Shown here: one piece after another, positions 1 to 5,629 of the stretch | How positions within the stretch are numbered: position 1 is the first letter of the stretch | Layout: every line of letters starts with the position of its first letter | NCBI GenBank assembly: GCA_030043595.1 | Contig: JASHXJ010000025.1 | Coordinates: 1 to 9,164 of the forward strand | From: Trebonia sp. | GTDB lineage: Bacteria; Actinomycetota; Actinomycetes; Streptosporangiales; Streptosporangiaceae | Length of the DNA: 9,164 nt | Direction: 5' to 3' | Position numbers and translations under genes: made by a program | The notes under the pieces: generated by a model | Told to the model about the DNA's origin: nothing | Databases searched by the model: none | Seen by the model: the letters and a program-made list of their open reading frames with translations, nothing else

Positions 1-33
1 GGGAACGCTAGCCCGGGAACTCTAGCCCGGGAG
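1..33. repeat. 14-bp tandem repeat at the left window edge
   Basis: Two copies of GGGAAC(G/T)CTAGCCC lie head to tail at 1-14 and 15-28, differing at one base, and a third begins at 29 (GGGAG) before diverging. Each unit contains CTAG, a tetramer that is usually scarce in high-GC genomes, and the junctions create CCCGGG palindromes. The array may continue left of the window. It sits just beyond the stop of the minus-strand methyltransferase gene, so it could be a 3' structure or a small intergenic repeat. Function unknown. Confidence 0.55.
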
Positions 34-59
34 CCGGCCGCTGCCCCCCACATGAAGGA

Positions 60-1124
60 TCAGGGCCTGGCCTCAAGGATCAGGTTGAGTGGCGTTTCCG
101 CGGCCCGGCGGAAACGGGTGTAACCGGCTTCCTCGAAAACCTTGCGCAGCCGTGCCTCCCCAGCTTGCGCGCCGAGCGCCGCCCCGACGGGCTGGGACAG
201 CGAGTTCGGTGCGCAGACCGCGAACGAGGCATGGAAGAACAGCGGAGCCACCGGGTTCGCGGTGAGGTTCGCCACATGGTCATCCAGCGCGAACGGCTCC
301 ACCAGCAGCACGGTGCCGTCCGGCTCCAGATGCTCGCGGGCGTACCGGGCGGCGCCAACCGGGTCACCCATGTCGTGCAGGCAGTCGAAGAAGCAGATGA
401 GATCGAACGAGCCTGGATAGCCGTTGGCGGGCGCGGCCTCGAACGTAGCCCGGGCAGTCACCCCGGCCTCCTCCGCCCGTTTGCGCGCGGTGGCAATCGA
501 CGGCTGATGGAAGTCGAAACCCCACACCCGCGAGTTCGGGAAGGCACTCGCCATGGCGATAACCGACGCGCCGTGCCCGCATCCGACGTCCGCGACCCGG
601 GCACCAGCCGCCAGCTTGGCCTGCACACCGTCGAGGGCGGCGATCCAGTCGGGCAGGTAGAGCCGGTAACCGCTGCGGAACATCCATTCCGTACCCTCGA
701 ACAGCCGCGGGCTGTGATCGGCCCAGCCGAGCGCCCCGGTGCCCCTGAAGGCGGCGGTCAGCGTGTCGAAGTCCGCGTAGAACGCGCCGACCGCGTTCAT
801 CGCCCTGGCCGTGAAGACCGGCGAGGTATCGTCGGCCAGGATCATGGCCGCCTCACCGCTCAGGTCATAGCTGTCATCGTCGGCGTCATAACTGATCAGG
901 CCGCTGGCAGCCTGCCCGTCGAGCCACTCCCTGACCAGCCGCGGGTTGCAGCCCGCCTTGGCCGCGATCTCGTCGGGGCGAGCCGGCCCCTCCTCGGCGA
1001 GCACCCGGTACAGGCCCAGTTCGTCCCCCAGCCAGATTCCGTAACACACCGCGGAGCCGGTCATGTAGCCGAGTATGCGGCGCATGTACTCCTCGAGCCG
1101 GGCTTCGTCGACGTGGGCGGTCAT
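60..1124 (-). CDS. SAM-dependent methyltransferase with N-terminal winged-helix domain (class I)
   Basis: A 354-residue cytosolic protein expected to transfer a methyl group from S-adenosylmethionine to an unidentified, probably small-molecule, acceptor. Residues about 35-90 resemble the winged-helix/dimerisation domain of Rv2258c-like and O-methyltransferase-like enzymes (ELGLYRVLAEEGPARPDEIA, then WLDGQAASGLI). The Rossmann methyltransferase fold follows: motif I VADVGCGHG at about 177-185, an acidic ribose-binding position in GFDFH near 204, a motif-IV-like DLICFFDCLHDMGD at 241-254, and LLVEPF near 273-278. The frame opens 13 codons earlier at 1163, but ATG at 1122-1124 is preferred because AGGGGGAG lies about 7 nt upstream and the protein begins sensibly as MTAHVDEARL. 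It is divergent from the ArsR-type regulator and MFS exporter, suggesting shared control and a role in modifying a compound that is then exported; that link is inference. The substrate cannot be told from sequence. Confidence 0.9.
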   Translation of the reverse strand: MTAHVDEARLEEYMRRILGYMTGSAVCYGIWLGDELGLYRVLAEEGPARPDEIAAKAGCNPRLVREWLDGQAASGLISYDADDDSYDLSGEAAMILADDTSPVFTARAMNAVGAFYADFDTLTAAFRGTGALGWADHSPRLFEGTEWMFRSGYRLYLPDWIAALDGVQAKLAAGARVADVGCGHGASVIAMASAFPNSRVWGFDFHQPSIATARKRAEEAGVTARATFEAAPANGYPGSFDLICFFDCLHDMGDPVGAARYAREHLEPDGTVLLVEPFALDDHVANLTANPVAPLFFHASFAVCAPNSLSQPVGAALGAQAGEARLRKVFEEAGYTRFRRAAETPLNLILEARP

Positions 1125-1167
1125 AGGATCACTCCCCCTGGTCGCTCGTTTCCTTGCAGCCAAACGT

Positions 1168-1181
1168 CACCCGCGCGGGTG
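1168..1181. promoter_or_regulatory. Perfect 14-bp palindrome upstream of the methyltransferase
   Basis: CACCCGCGCGGGTG is fully self-complementary and lies 44 bp before the methyltransferase start, inside the divergent gap. It could be an operator for a second regulator or a hairpin in the methyltransferase 5' leader. GC-only palindromes of this size can occur by chance in such DNA, so a regulatory role is only suggested. Confidence 0.35.
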
Positions 1182-1236
1182 GAGGGCGGGTGCGCGCGAT
1201 GTGCAGATCGTGTGAAGGCCGCCGGCGCGGCATCAT

Positions 1237-1276
1237 CAAGATATCTTGCTAAAGATACCTTGATCAGGATATCTTG
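1237..1276. promoter_or_regulatory. Triple operator: three CAAGATATCTTG-like sites at 14-bp period
   Basis: Three 12-bp sites occur at 1237-1248 (CAAGATATCTTG, a perfect palindrome), 1251-1262 (AAAGATACCTTG, 10/12 to the first) and 1265-1276 (CAGGATATCTTG, 11/12). The start-to-start distance is exactly 14 bp both times, with 2-bp spacers. This AT-rich block stands out sharply from its GC-rich surroundings and ends 5 bp before the regulator's ATG. Short palindromes of this kind are typical operators of winged-helix ArsR dimers, so autoregulation by the adjacent gene is the natural reading. Control of the divergent methyltransferase is also possible, but the sites are about 110 bp from its start. 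Confidence 0.8.
1246..1275 (+). promoter_or_regulatory. Candidate leaderless promoter of the ArsR-type regulator
   Basis: TTGCTA (1246-1251) and TATCTT (1270-1275) are separated by 18 bp. TATCTT fits the actinobacterial -10 pattern TANNNT, and its last T is 6 bp before the ATG at 1282, the spacing expected when transcription starts on the start codon itself. No good Shine-Dalgarno precedes the ATG, which agrees with a leaderless mRNA. Both boxes fall within the operator repeats, so bound repressor would occlude RNA polymerase. The promoter is inferred from motif and spacing only. Confidence 0.5.
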
Positions 1277-1281
1277 ACCAT

Positions 1282-1845
1282 ATGCCTGACGATGAGCCGG
1301 GTACAGCCGCGGTCCGGCTGCGGGCCCTGGCGCACCCGCTGCGATGGAGGCTCCTGGACGCCGTCTCCCAGGAGGGAACGGCGACAGCCACCCGCTGTGC
1401 CGAGCTGACCGGCGAGAGTGTCGCGAGCTGCTCCTACCACCTGAACATCCTCGGCAAGTACGGCTACCTGGAGCCGGTGCCAGGGGCCGGCAAGGAGAAG
1501 CCGTGGCGGGCCGCCAGCCTGCACCAGGACCTGTCCGCTCCCGGGCCGGACCTGGAAGACGAGCTGGCCTCCGAGGCGGCCACCGAGGCCTTCCTTGACC
1601 ACGAGTACGCCCGGCTGCGCGCCTGGCGGCGCCAGCTGGCAGCCCAGCCAGAGCAGTGGCGGCAGGCCAGCGGCCTGGGCGGTTCGTCCATGTGGGTCAC
1701 CCCCGCGGAGCTGGCGCAGATCAAGGACGAGATGATGGCGATCCTCGACCGCTATACGCGGCGGTGGGACGAGCCGGAGCAGCGGCCGGCGGACGCGCGC
1801 GTGGGGCGGGTGTTCTTCTATACCGCCGTCAGCCCGCGGCGGTGA
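1282..1845 (+). CDS. ArsR-family (HTH_20-like) winged-helix transcriptional regulator
   Basis: A 187-residue DNA-binding regulator. The N-terminal winged helix spans about residues 10-78: RLRALAHPLRWRLLDAV is the hallmark first helix of ArsR-like proteins, TRCAELTGESVASCSYHLNIL is the helix-turn-helix with the recognition helix around 46-58, and GYLEPVPGAGKEKPWRA is the beta wing. Residues about 95-165 are helical and charged, as in the C-terminal dimerisation extension of HTH_20 proteins. I see no paired-cysteine metal site (only C39 and C50), so a metal sensor is unlikely and an organic ligand is more plausible. The ATG at 1282 directly follows three operator-like palindromes, implying autorepression. 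Its TGA at 1843-1845 overlaps the GTG of the MFS gene, so both are co-transcribed and probably translationally coupled. The likely job is to repress the exporter until its substrate is present; that is inferred from context. Confidence 0.9.
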   Translation: MPDDEPGTAAVRLRALAHPLRWRLLDAVSQEGTATATRCAELTGESVASCSYHLNILGKYGYLEPVPGAGKEKPWRAASLHQDLSAPGPDLEDELASEAATEAFLDHEYARLRAWRRQLAAQPEQWRQASGLGGSSMWVTPAELAQIKDEMMAILDRYTRRWDEPEQRPADARVGRVFFYTAVSPRR

Positions 1846-3161
1846 CCGCACCGCCCACGCCGGCGACCGGGGAAACCAGCCGGCCCGCCCGCCGGCGCGG
1901 CGGGCTGTGGCGCCAGCGGGACTTCGCCCTGTTCTGGACCGGGGAAACCACCAGCGAGGCGGGAAGCGCCGTGACGCTTGTCGCGCTGCCGCTGGTCGCC
2001 GTGGAGTCCCTGCACGCCAGCACCTTCGCCGTCACCATGCTCACCGCCGCGACCTGGCTGCCCTGGCTGGTCGTCGGCGTTCCGGCCGGCGCCTGGGTCG
2101 ACCGCCTGCCGGCCCGGCCGGTCATGCTCACCTGCGACATGATCTCGCTGGTCGTGTTCGCCAGCGTCCCGATCGCGGCATGGACCGGGGTGCTGAGCGT
2201 GGCCCAGCTCATCGCCGTCGCGCTGACCGCCGGCGCCGCGTCGGTCTTCTTCACCACCGCCTACCGGGTCCTGGTGCCGGCCATCGTCGGCGAAGCGGAC
2301 CTCACCGAAGCGAACGCCAAGCTCGAAGGCAGCCGCTCAGCGGCCCAGATCGGCGGACCCGGGCTCGCCGGAACGCTGGCTCAGCTGGCCGGCCCCGCGA
2401 CCGGGCTGCTCGCCGACGCGGTCAGCTTCGGCGTCTCTTTCGCCTGCCTGGCCGCCCTGCGGCGGCCGCACGACCGCCGCCGCCAGGCGACCGCCCGCTC
2501 CGGAGCATCCCTCACCCAGGACACGCTCGAGGGACTCCGCTTCGTCGTGACCGACCCCTACCTTCGGGTGCAGGCCGCCTTCGCGGCCGCGGCGAACCTG
2601 ACCCTCACCGGCGTCGAGGCGCTCATCGTCGTCTTCCTCGCCCGCACTGTCGGGCTCCATGCCGCCGTGGTGGGACTGGTCGTGGCCGCCTTCGGCATCG
2701 GCGGAGTCCTCGGCGCCCTCGCCGCGCGCCCGCTCGGGCAGCGATTCGGGACCTCCCGGGCCACCCTGATCACCACCATCGGATGCCTGCCCTTCGGGCT
2801 GCTGCTGCCCCTGACGTCCGCGGGCCCCGGCATCGCCTTCGCCGTCGCCTCCTGCCTGGTCACCAGCGCCGGCGTGGTCGCCTCCAACATCATCGGCAGG
2901 AGCTTCACCCAGGCTTACGTGCCGCCGCAGATGCTCGGACGTGTCAGCTCGGCGGTCATGACCGCGGCCTTCGCCACCATGCCCGCGGGCTCGCTGCTGG
3001 CCGGCCTGCTCGCCACGACCCTCGGAGTCCGGGGAACGCTGTGGATACTCACCGCCGGGACCAGCGCCTGCGGCCTGCTCTTCCTGGCGTCCCCCATGCG
3101 GCGCCTGCGCGACCTGCCGGGCCGGCTGCGGTCACCAGCCCCCGGCGACCGGGTTACGTGA
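1842..3161 (+). CDS. MFS transporter, probable drug/small-molecule exporter
   Basis: A 439-residue integral membrane protein of the major facilitator superfamily, of the MFS_3 (enterobactin/macrolide exporter-like) type, expected to use the proton gradient to expel a small molecule. About 20 basic, proline-rich cytoplasmic residues precede RDFALFWTGETTSEAGSAVT, which opens TM1 as in this subfamily. The motif-A loop between TM2 and TM3 reads GAWVDRLPARPVM (about 83-95). A central basic loop (RRPHDRRRQATARSG) separates the two six-helix halves, and the second half carries FGIGGVLGALAARPLGQRFG. The frame is open far upstream inside the regulator gene, but GTG at 1842 is chosen because it overlaps the regulator's TGA (GTGA) and gives a normal family length. 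No strong Shine-Dalgarno is seen, so translation probably relies on coupling. The substrate is unknown; the neighbouring methyltransferase may make or modify it. Confidence 0.9.
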   Translation: MTAPPTPATGETSRPARRRGGLWRQRDFALFWTGETTSEAGSAVTLVALPLVAVESLHASTFAVTMLTAATWLPWLVVGVPAGAWVDRLPARPVMLTCDMISLVVFASVPIAAWTGVLSVAQLIAVALTAGAASVFFTTAYRVLVPAIVGEADLTEANAKLEGSRSAAQIGGPGLAGTLAQLAGPATGLLADAVSFGVSFACLAALRRPHDRRRQATARSGASLTQDTLEGLRFVVTDPYLRVQAAFAAAANLTLTGVEALIVVFLARTVGLHAAVVGLVVAAFGIGGVLGALAARPLGQRFGTSRATLITTIGCLPFGLLLPLTSAGPGIAFAVASCLVTSAGVVASNIIGRSFTQAYVPPQMLGRVSSAVMTAAFATMPAGSLLAGLLATTLGVRGTLWILTAGTSACGLLFLASPMRRLRDLPGRLRSPAPGDRVT

Positions 3162-3948
3162 TGTGCAGCAGCTTCCTGGCCGCGGCCCAGGTCAGCACGA
3201 CGTCGGTCGGGGTCGGGCCGCAGACCCCGGCGAAAAGCTCTGTCTCGCTGTCGCCGTAGGCCTTGCCCTTGGTCACGTGCCCCGCGCCCATCGCGATCTC
3301 GTAGCGCTGCCCGCCGCAGGACGACGCACTGACGTACTGGCCGAGGACATTGTCGCGGTGCCCCCAGTCCGATCCCTGGTCGTCATACATCCACCCGTAA
3401 TCGGCGCCCAGCGCGTTGTCGTAGCCGCCCGCCCAGTTGCCGCCCAGGCTGACCCAGTGACCGCCACCGGGCAGCGTGCCGGGCACGTTGGCCAGCGGCG
3501 GGTCGGTATCGGCGCTGGCGCCCTCCTGCGCGATCTTGTCCAGCGACCTGGTAAGGACGACGATGGCGGGCAGCCCGCGCTCGACACGCTCCAGGTTGGC
3601 GGTAACGAAAAGCTGCTCTTCCGGGGTGAGCTTCTCGTAGGCGGACAGCGAGAACGACATGCCGCCCATCTTCTCCAGCACCTGGCGGGCGTGCGCGACC
3701 GCGCGCAGCACCAGCGTGTTGCACGCGGCGGAGTCCCCGCCGCCAGCGCAGGACGCGGCGACGAGGAAATCCGGGTCCGGGTTCACGTCGCGTGCCGGAT
3801 TCTTCGGCGGCAGGATGCCCTTGTCAGGCGTGACGGTGACAGCCGCGCCCGCGGCGACGGCGCTCGCGGCGATCGCGCCGGACCCGAGGAGGGCGGCCGT
3901 GGTGAGCGCCACCGCACTCAGCCGCCCGGCCAGCCGGAATGTCGGCAT
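3154..3948 (-). CDS. Secreted CAP/SCP-superfamily-like protein
   Basis: A 264-residue exported protein. Residues 1 to about 33 form a Sec-type signal peptide: a basic start (MPTFRLAGR), a hydrophobic stretch (AVALTTAALLGSGAIAASA) and small residues for signal-peptidase cleavage. No lipobox cysteine is present. The mature part has four cysteines (67, 76, 211, 243), enough for two disulfides. It shows the CAP layout in weak form: a helix with FVTANLERVERGLPAIVVL (about 114-132), a second helix SLDKIAQEGA (135-144), then GGNWAGGYDNAL and DDQGSDWGHRDNVLG (189-203), which matches the W..S.HR.NIL block of CAP domains with H197. Actinobacterial CAP proteins are extracellular and mostly uncharacterised, so I infer no enzymatic role. 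The stop overlaps the end of the convergent MFS gene by 8 bp. Start choice is moderate: GGGA lies 11 nt upstream. Confidence 0.8.
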   Translation of the reverse strand: MPTFRLAGRLSAVALTTAALLGSGAIAASAVAAGAAVTVTPDKGILPPKNPARDVNPDPDFLVAASCAGGGDSAACNTLVLRAVAHARQVLEKMGGMSFSLSAYEKLTPEEQLFVTANLERVERGLPAIVVLTRSLDKIAQEGASADTDPPLANVPGTLPGGGHWVSLGGNWAGGYDNALGADYGWMYDDQGSDWGHRDNVLGQYVSASSCGGQRYEIAMGAGHVTKGKAYGDSETELFAGVCGPTPTDVVLTWAAARKLLHIT

Positions 3949-4056
3949 GATCCCGAGTTTCCCATGGGACCGCTGTTACCAGGGGCGGTTTTTTAGAGAT
4001 ATCCGGAACGGACCGTGGCGACTCCCCCGGGCCATGCGGACCTCGAGTGCGGCGGA

Positions 4057-4081
4057 CCCCCGGCGGGTGTTTCACCGGGGG
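4057..4081. repeat. Strong GC hairpin upstream of the iron operon
   Basis: CCCCC (4057-4061) can pair with GGGGG (4077-4081), and inside it GGTG (4066-4069) pairs with CACC (4073-4076) around a TTT loop, leaving a four-base bulge on one side. A further short inverted repeat, GGTGG/CCACC, follows at 4081-4096. There is no T-run after either, so an intrinsic terminator is not supported. The site lies between the divergent CAP-protein gene and the iron operon and may insulate their promoters or be structural noise. Confidence 0.35.
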
Positions 4082-4121
4082 GTGGGGTGAGCCACCACTT
4101 GCGGCATCGCGTATGCTCCCC

Positions 4122-4155
4122 TAAGGTTAGGCCCGCTTAGGTAAGGCTAACCTTA
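4122..4155. promoter_or_regulatory. IdeR/DtxR iron box with a second, weaker tandem box
   Basis: The 19-mer at 4137-4155, TTAGGTAAGGCTAACCTTA, matches the IdeR/DtxR consensus TTAGGTTAGGCTAACCTAA at 17 of 19 positions. A second site at 4122-4140 has an almost perfect left half (TAAGGTTAGGC) but a poor right half, about 13/19 overall; it is offset 15 bp from the first and overlaps it. IdeR/DtxR with Fe2+ binds such sites as pairs of dimers and represses iron-uptake genes. The main box ends 3 bp before the GGGAG ribosome-binding site of the first operon gene, so repressor would block the promoter or leader. A TATGCT (4112-4117) just upstream could be the -10. Confidence 0.9.
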
Positions 4156-4158
4156 GTT

Positions 4159-4163
4159 GGGAG
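4159..4163 (+). promoter_or_regulatory. Ribosome-binding site deciding the lipoprotein start
   Basis: GGGAG lies 9 nt before the ATC codon at 4173 but 33 nt before the first canonical candidate, TTG 4197. This spacing is the main argument that translation starts at the unusual ATC. No other Shine-Dalgarno-like sequence is seen between it and 4197. Confidence 0.55.
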
Positions 4164-4172
4164 TGAGCGGTC

Positions 4173-4559
4173 ATCCGGTATCAACGTGCGCTGCCATTGC
4201 TGGCCGTGCTGGCTGTCCCTGTCCTCGCCGCCTGCGGGTCGCAGCCCGCGAACTCGACGGCCGCGAGCTCCACGGCCATCCTCGGCTCGGCTCTCCAGCA
4301 GGATTGTACGGCCGTCAGCGACGTGCTTTCCGACGGCCCGGACCCGGACGCCGATCCCGTCGGCTACGCGCAGGCGCAGGTCCTGCCGCTGCGGCAGCTG
4401 ACGATCGGGGACACAGCGCTGCGGCGCGCGGTGCAAGCGCTGGCGGCTGCCTACCAGGAGTTCAGCTCCGGAAGCGGCGCCAACGGCAGCGCGGCCAAGA
4501 CGGCGGTCGCCAGGGCCGAGTCCGCGGTCAACGCCATCTGCCCGCAGGCCGCGCCATGA
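4173..4559 (+). CDS. Small two-cysteine lipoprotein of unknown function, first gene of the iron operon
   Basis: A 128-residue exported lipoprotein. Read from ATC at 4173, it begins MRYQRALPLLAVLAVPVLAAC: two arginines, a hydrophobic core and a lipobox (LAAC) with lipidated Cys21. The mature part has a Ser/Thr/Ala linker, then a helical domain with two more cysteines (45 and 123) that could form a disulfide joining its ends, plus an acidic loop DGPDPDADP (54-62). No canonical start gives a proper signal peptide: the frame is closed by TGA at 4164-4166 and the first usual codon is TTG 4197, which leaves no basic n-region and no Shine-Dalgarno. ATC 4173 sits 9 nt after GGGAG. The ATGA overlap with the ferric-binding protein gene and the iron box upstream imply a role at the membrane in iron uptake, perhaps handing iron or a ligand to the binding protein. 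I do not recognise the family. Confidence 0.75.
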   Translation: MRYQRALPLLAVLAVPVLAACGSQPANSTAASSTAILGSALQQDCTAVSDVLSDGPDPDADPVGYAQAQVLPLRQLTIGDTALRRAVQALAAAYQEFSSGSGANGSAAKTAVARAESAVNAICPQAAP

Positions 4560-5629
4560 CCGCCCGCCCCGGCTCCGCCCGCCGCAGCCTCCGCCGTCTG
4601 GCCACGGGAGCGTCGGTGACCGTCGCGGCCCTGCTGGCCGCCAGCACGCTCGCCGCGTGCGGCACCGCGCTGGGCGGGTCGTCATCGGGTGCGAACTCGA
4701 TCACGCTGTACAGCGGCCAGCACGAGCAGACCACGCAGGAACTGGTCACCGCGTTCGAGCAGAAGACCGGCATCACGGTGAACGTCCGCTACAACGACGA
4801 GGACAGCTTCGCGGACGAGATCGTGACCGAGGAGGCGCACCCGATCGCCGACGTCTTCTACACCGAGAACTCGCCCGCCCTGGAGGACCTGCAGGGCAAG
4901 GGGCTGCTCGCGCCCGTGGACGCGTCGACGCTGGCGAAGACCCCGGCCCAGTACAACTCCCCGCAGGGCGACTGGGTGGGAGTGTCGGCCCGGGTCAGCG
5001 TGCTCATCTACAACCCGTCGCTGATCAGCAAGTCGCAGCTGCCGGCCTCGGTGCTCCAGCTCGCCGACCCGAAGTACAAGGGCAAGCTGGCGTTCGCGGC
5101 CGGCGAGACCGACTTCCAGCCGATCGTCACCGCGGTGGCCCGGGCCTACGGCGACGCCAGGGCGTCTGCCTGGCTGGAGGGCATCAAGGCCAATGCCGGG
5201 GCGCACATCTACCCGGACAACGAGACGATCGCCGACGAGGTCAACCGCGGCGCGGTGGCCTTCGGCGTGGTCAACCAGTACTACTGGTACCGGATGAAGG
5301 CCGAGCTCGGCGCCTCCCGCGTCCACTCGCTGATCACCTACTTCGCCCCGCGCGATCCCGGGTACGTCATCGACGTGTCCGGCGCGGGCATCCTGAAGTC
5401 CTCCAGGCACCAGGCGCAGGCGCAGGCCTTCCTCGCCTTCCTGGTATCGAAGCAGGGGCAGGAGATCATCGCGCACTCGATCAGCTACGAGTACCCGCTC
5501 GATGACGGGGTGCAGACCGCCGCGCCGGAGACGCCGTTCGCGCAGCTTCAGCCGTACCCGATCAGCATCGCCGAACTCGGCGACGGCTCGACGGCGATCG
5601 ATCTGCTGTCCAAGGCCGGACTGCTGTGA
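4556..5629 (+). CDS. Ferric iron ABC transporter substrate-binding lipoprotein (FbpA/FutA type)
   Basis: A 357-residue lipoprotein that should capture Fe3+ outside the membrane and deliver it to the permease encoded next. An arginine-rich n-region and hydrophobic helix end in the lipobox LAAC with Cys35. The mature fold is a class-II periplasmic-binding-protein (bacterial solute-binding family 6/FbpA-like). The four Neisseria/Haemophilus FbpA iron ligands have clear counterparts: His56 in LYSGQHEQ, Glu104 in DVFYTENSP, and the tyrosine pair Tyr242-Tyr243 in VVNQYYWYRMK. YSGQHEQTTQELVTAFEQKT is strikingly close to the FbpA N-terminus. The ATG at 4556 overlaps the upstream TGA (ATGA), with AGG 7 nt upstream; the frame is open further upstream, but only in antiregister to the lipoprotein gene. 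Its TGA overlaps the permease GTG. The iron box ahead of the operon supports IdeR-type regulation. The ligand assignment is by motif alignment, not structure. The fbpA symbol is avoided because it means antigen 85 in mycobacteria. Confidence 0.93.
   Translation: MTARPGSARRSLRRLATGASVTVAALLAASTLAACGTALGGSSSGANSITLYSGQHEQTTQELVTAFEQKTGITVNVRYNDEDSFADEIVTEEAHPIADVFYTENSPALEDLQGKGLLAPVDASTLAKTPAQYNSPQGDWVGVSARVSVLIYNPSLISKSQLPASVLQLADPKYKGKLAFAAGETDFQPIVTAVARAYGDARASAWLEGIKANAGAHIYPDNETIADEVNRGAVAFGVVNQYYWYRMKAELGASRVHSLITYFAPRDPGYVIDVSGAGILKSSRHQAQAQAFLAFLVSKQGQEIIAHSISYEYPLDDGVQTAAPETPFAQLQPYPISIAELGDGSTAIDLLSKAGLL

Noticed and set aside
55..84. AAGGATCAGG repeated 20 bp apart around the methyltransferase stop
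   Set aside because: The second copy lies within coding sequence and the spacing is not part of a longer array, so it is probably coincidental.
165..1277. Long plus-strand open frame opposite the methyltransferase
   Set aside because: It is antisense to a gene with clear methyltransferase motifs, is Arg/Gly-rich with no recognisable domain, and would cross the regulator's operator region.
1656..1841. Upstream extension of the MFS gene into the regulator
   Set aside because: The extra 62 residues are out-of-frame regulator sequence. GTG 1842 gives the normal N-terminus and the GTGA overlap.
3969..3994. Possible intrinsic terminator: ACCGC/GCGGT stem followed by six T on the plus strand
   Set aside because: The stem is only 5 bp with an 11-nt loop, and no plus-strand gene ends just upstream; the convergent-side orientation is wrong for the CAP gene.
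3163..3996. Plus-strand open frame opposite the CAP-like gene
   Set aside because: The minus strand has a signal peptide, cysteines and CAP motifs; the plus frame has none and is arginine-rich.
4157..4555. In-frame upstream extension of the ferric-binding protein to TTG 4157
   Set aside because: It would bury the lipoprotein signal peptide inside the protein. The ATGA overlap at 4556 and the Arg-rich signal peptide fix the start there.
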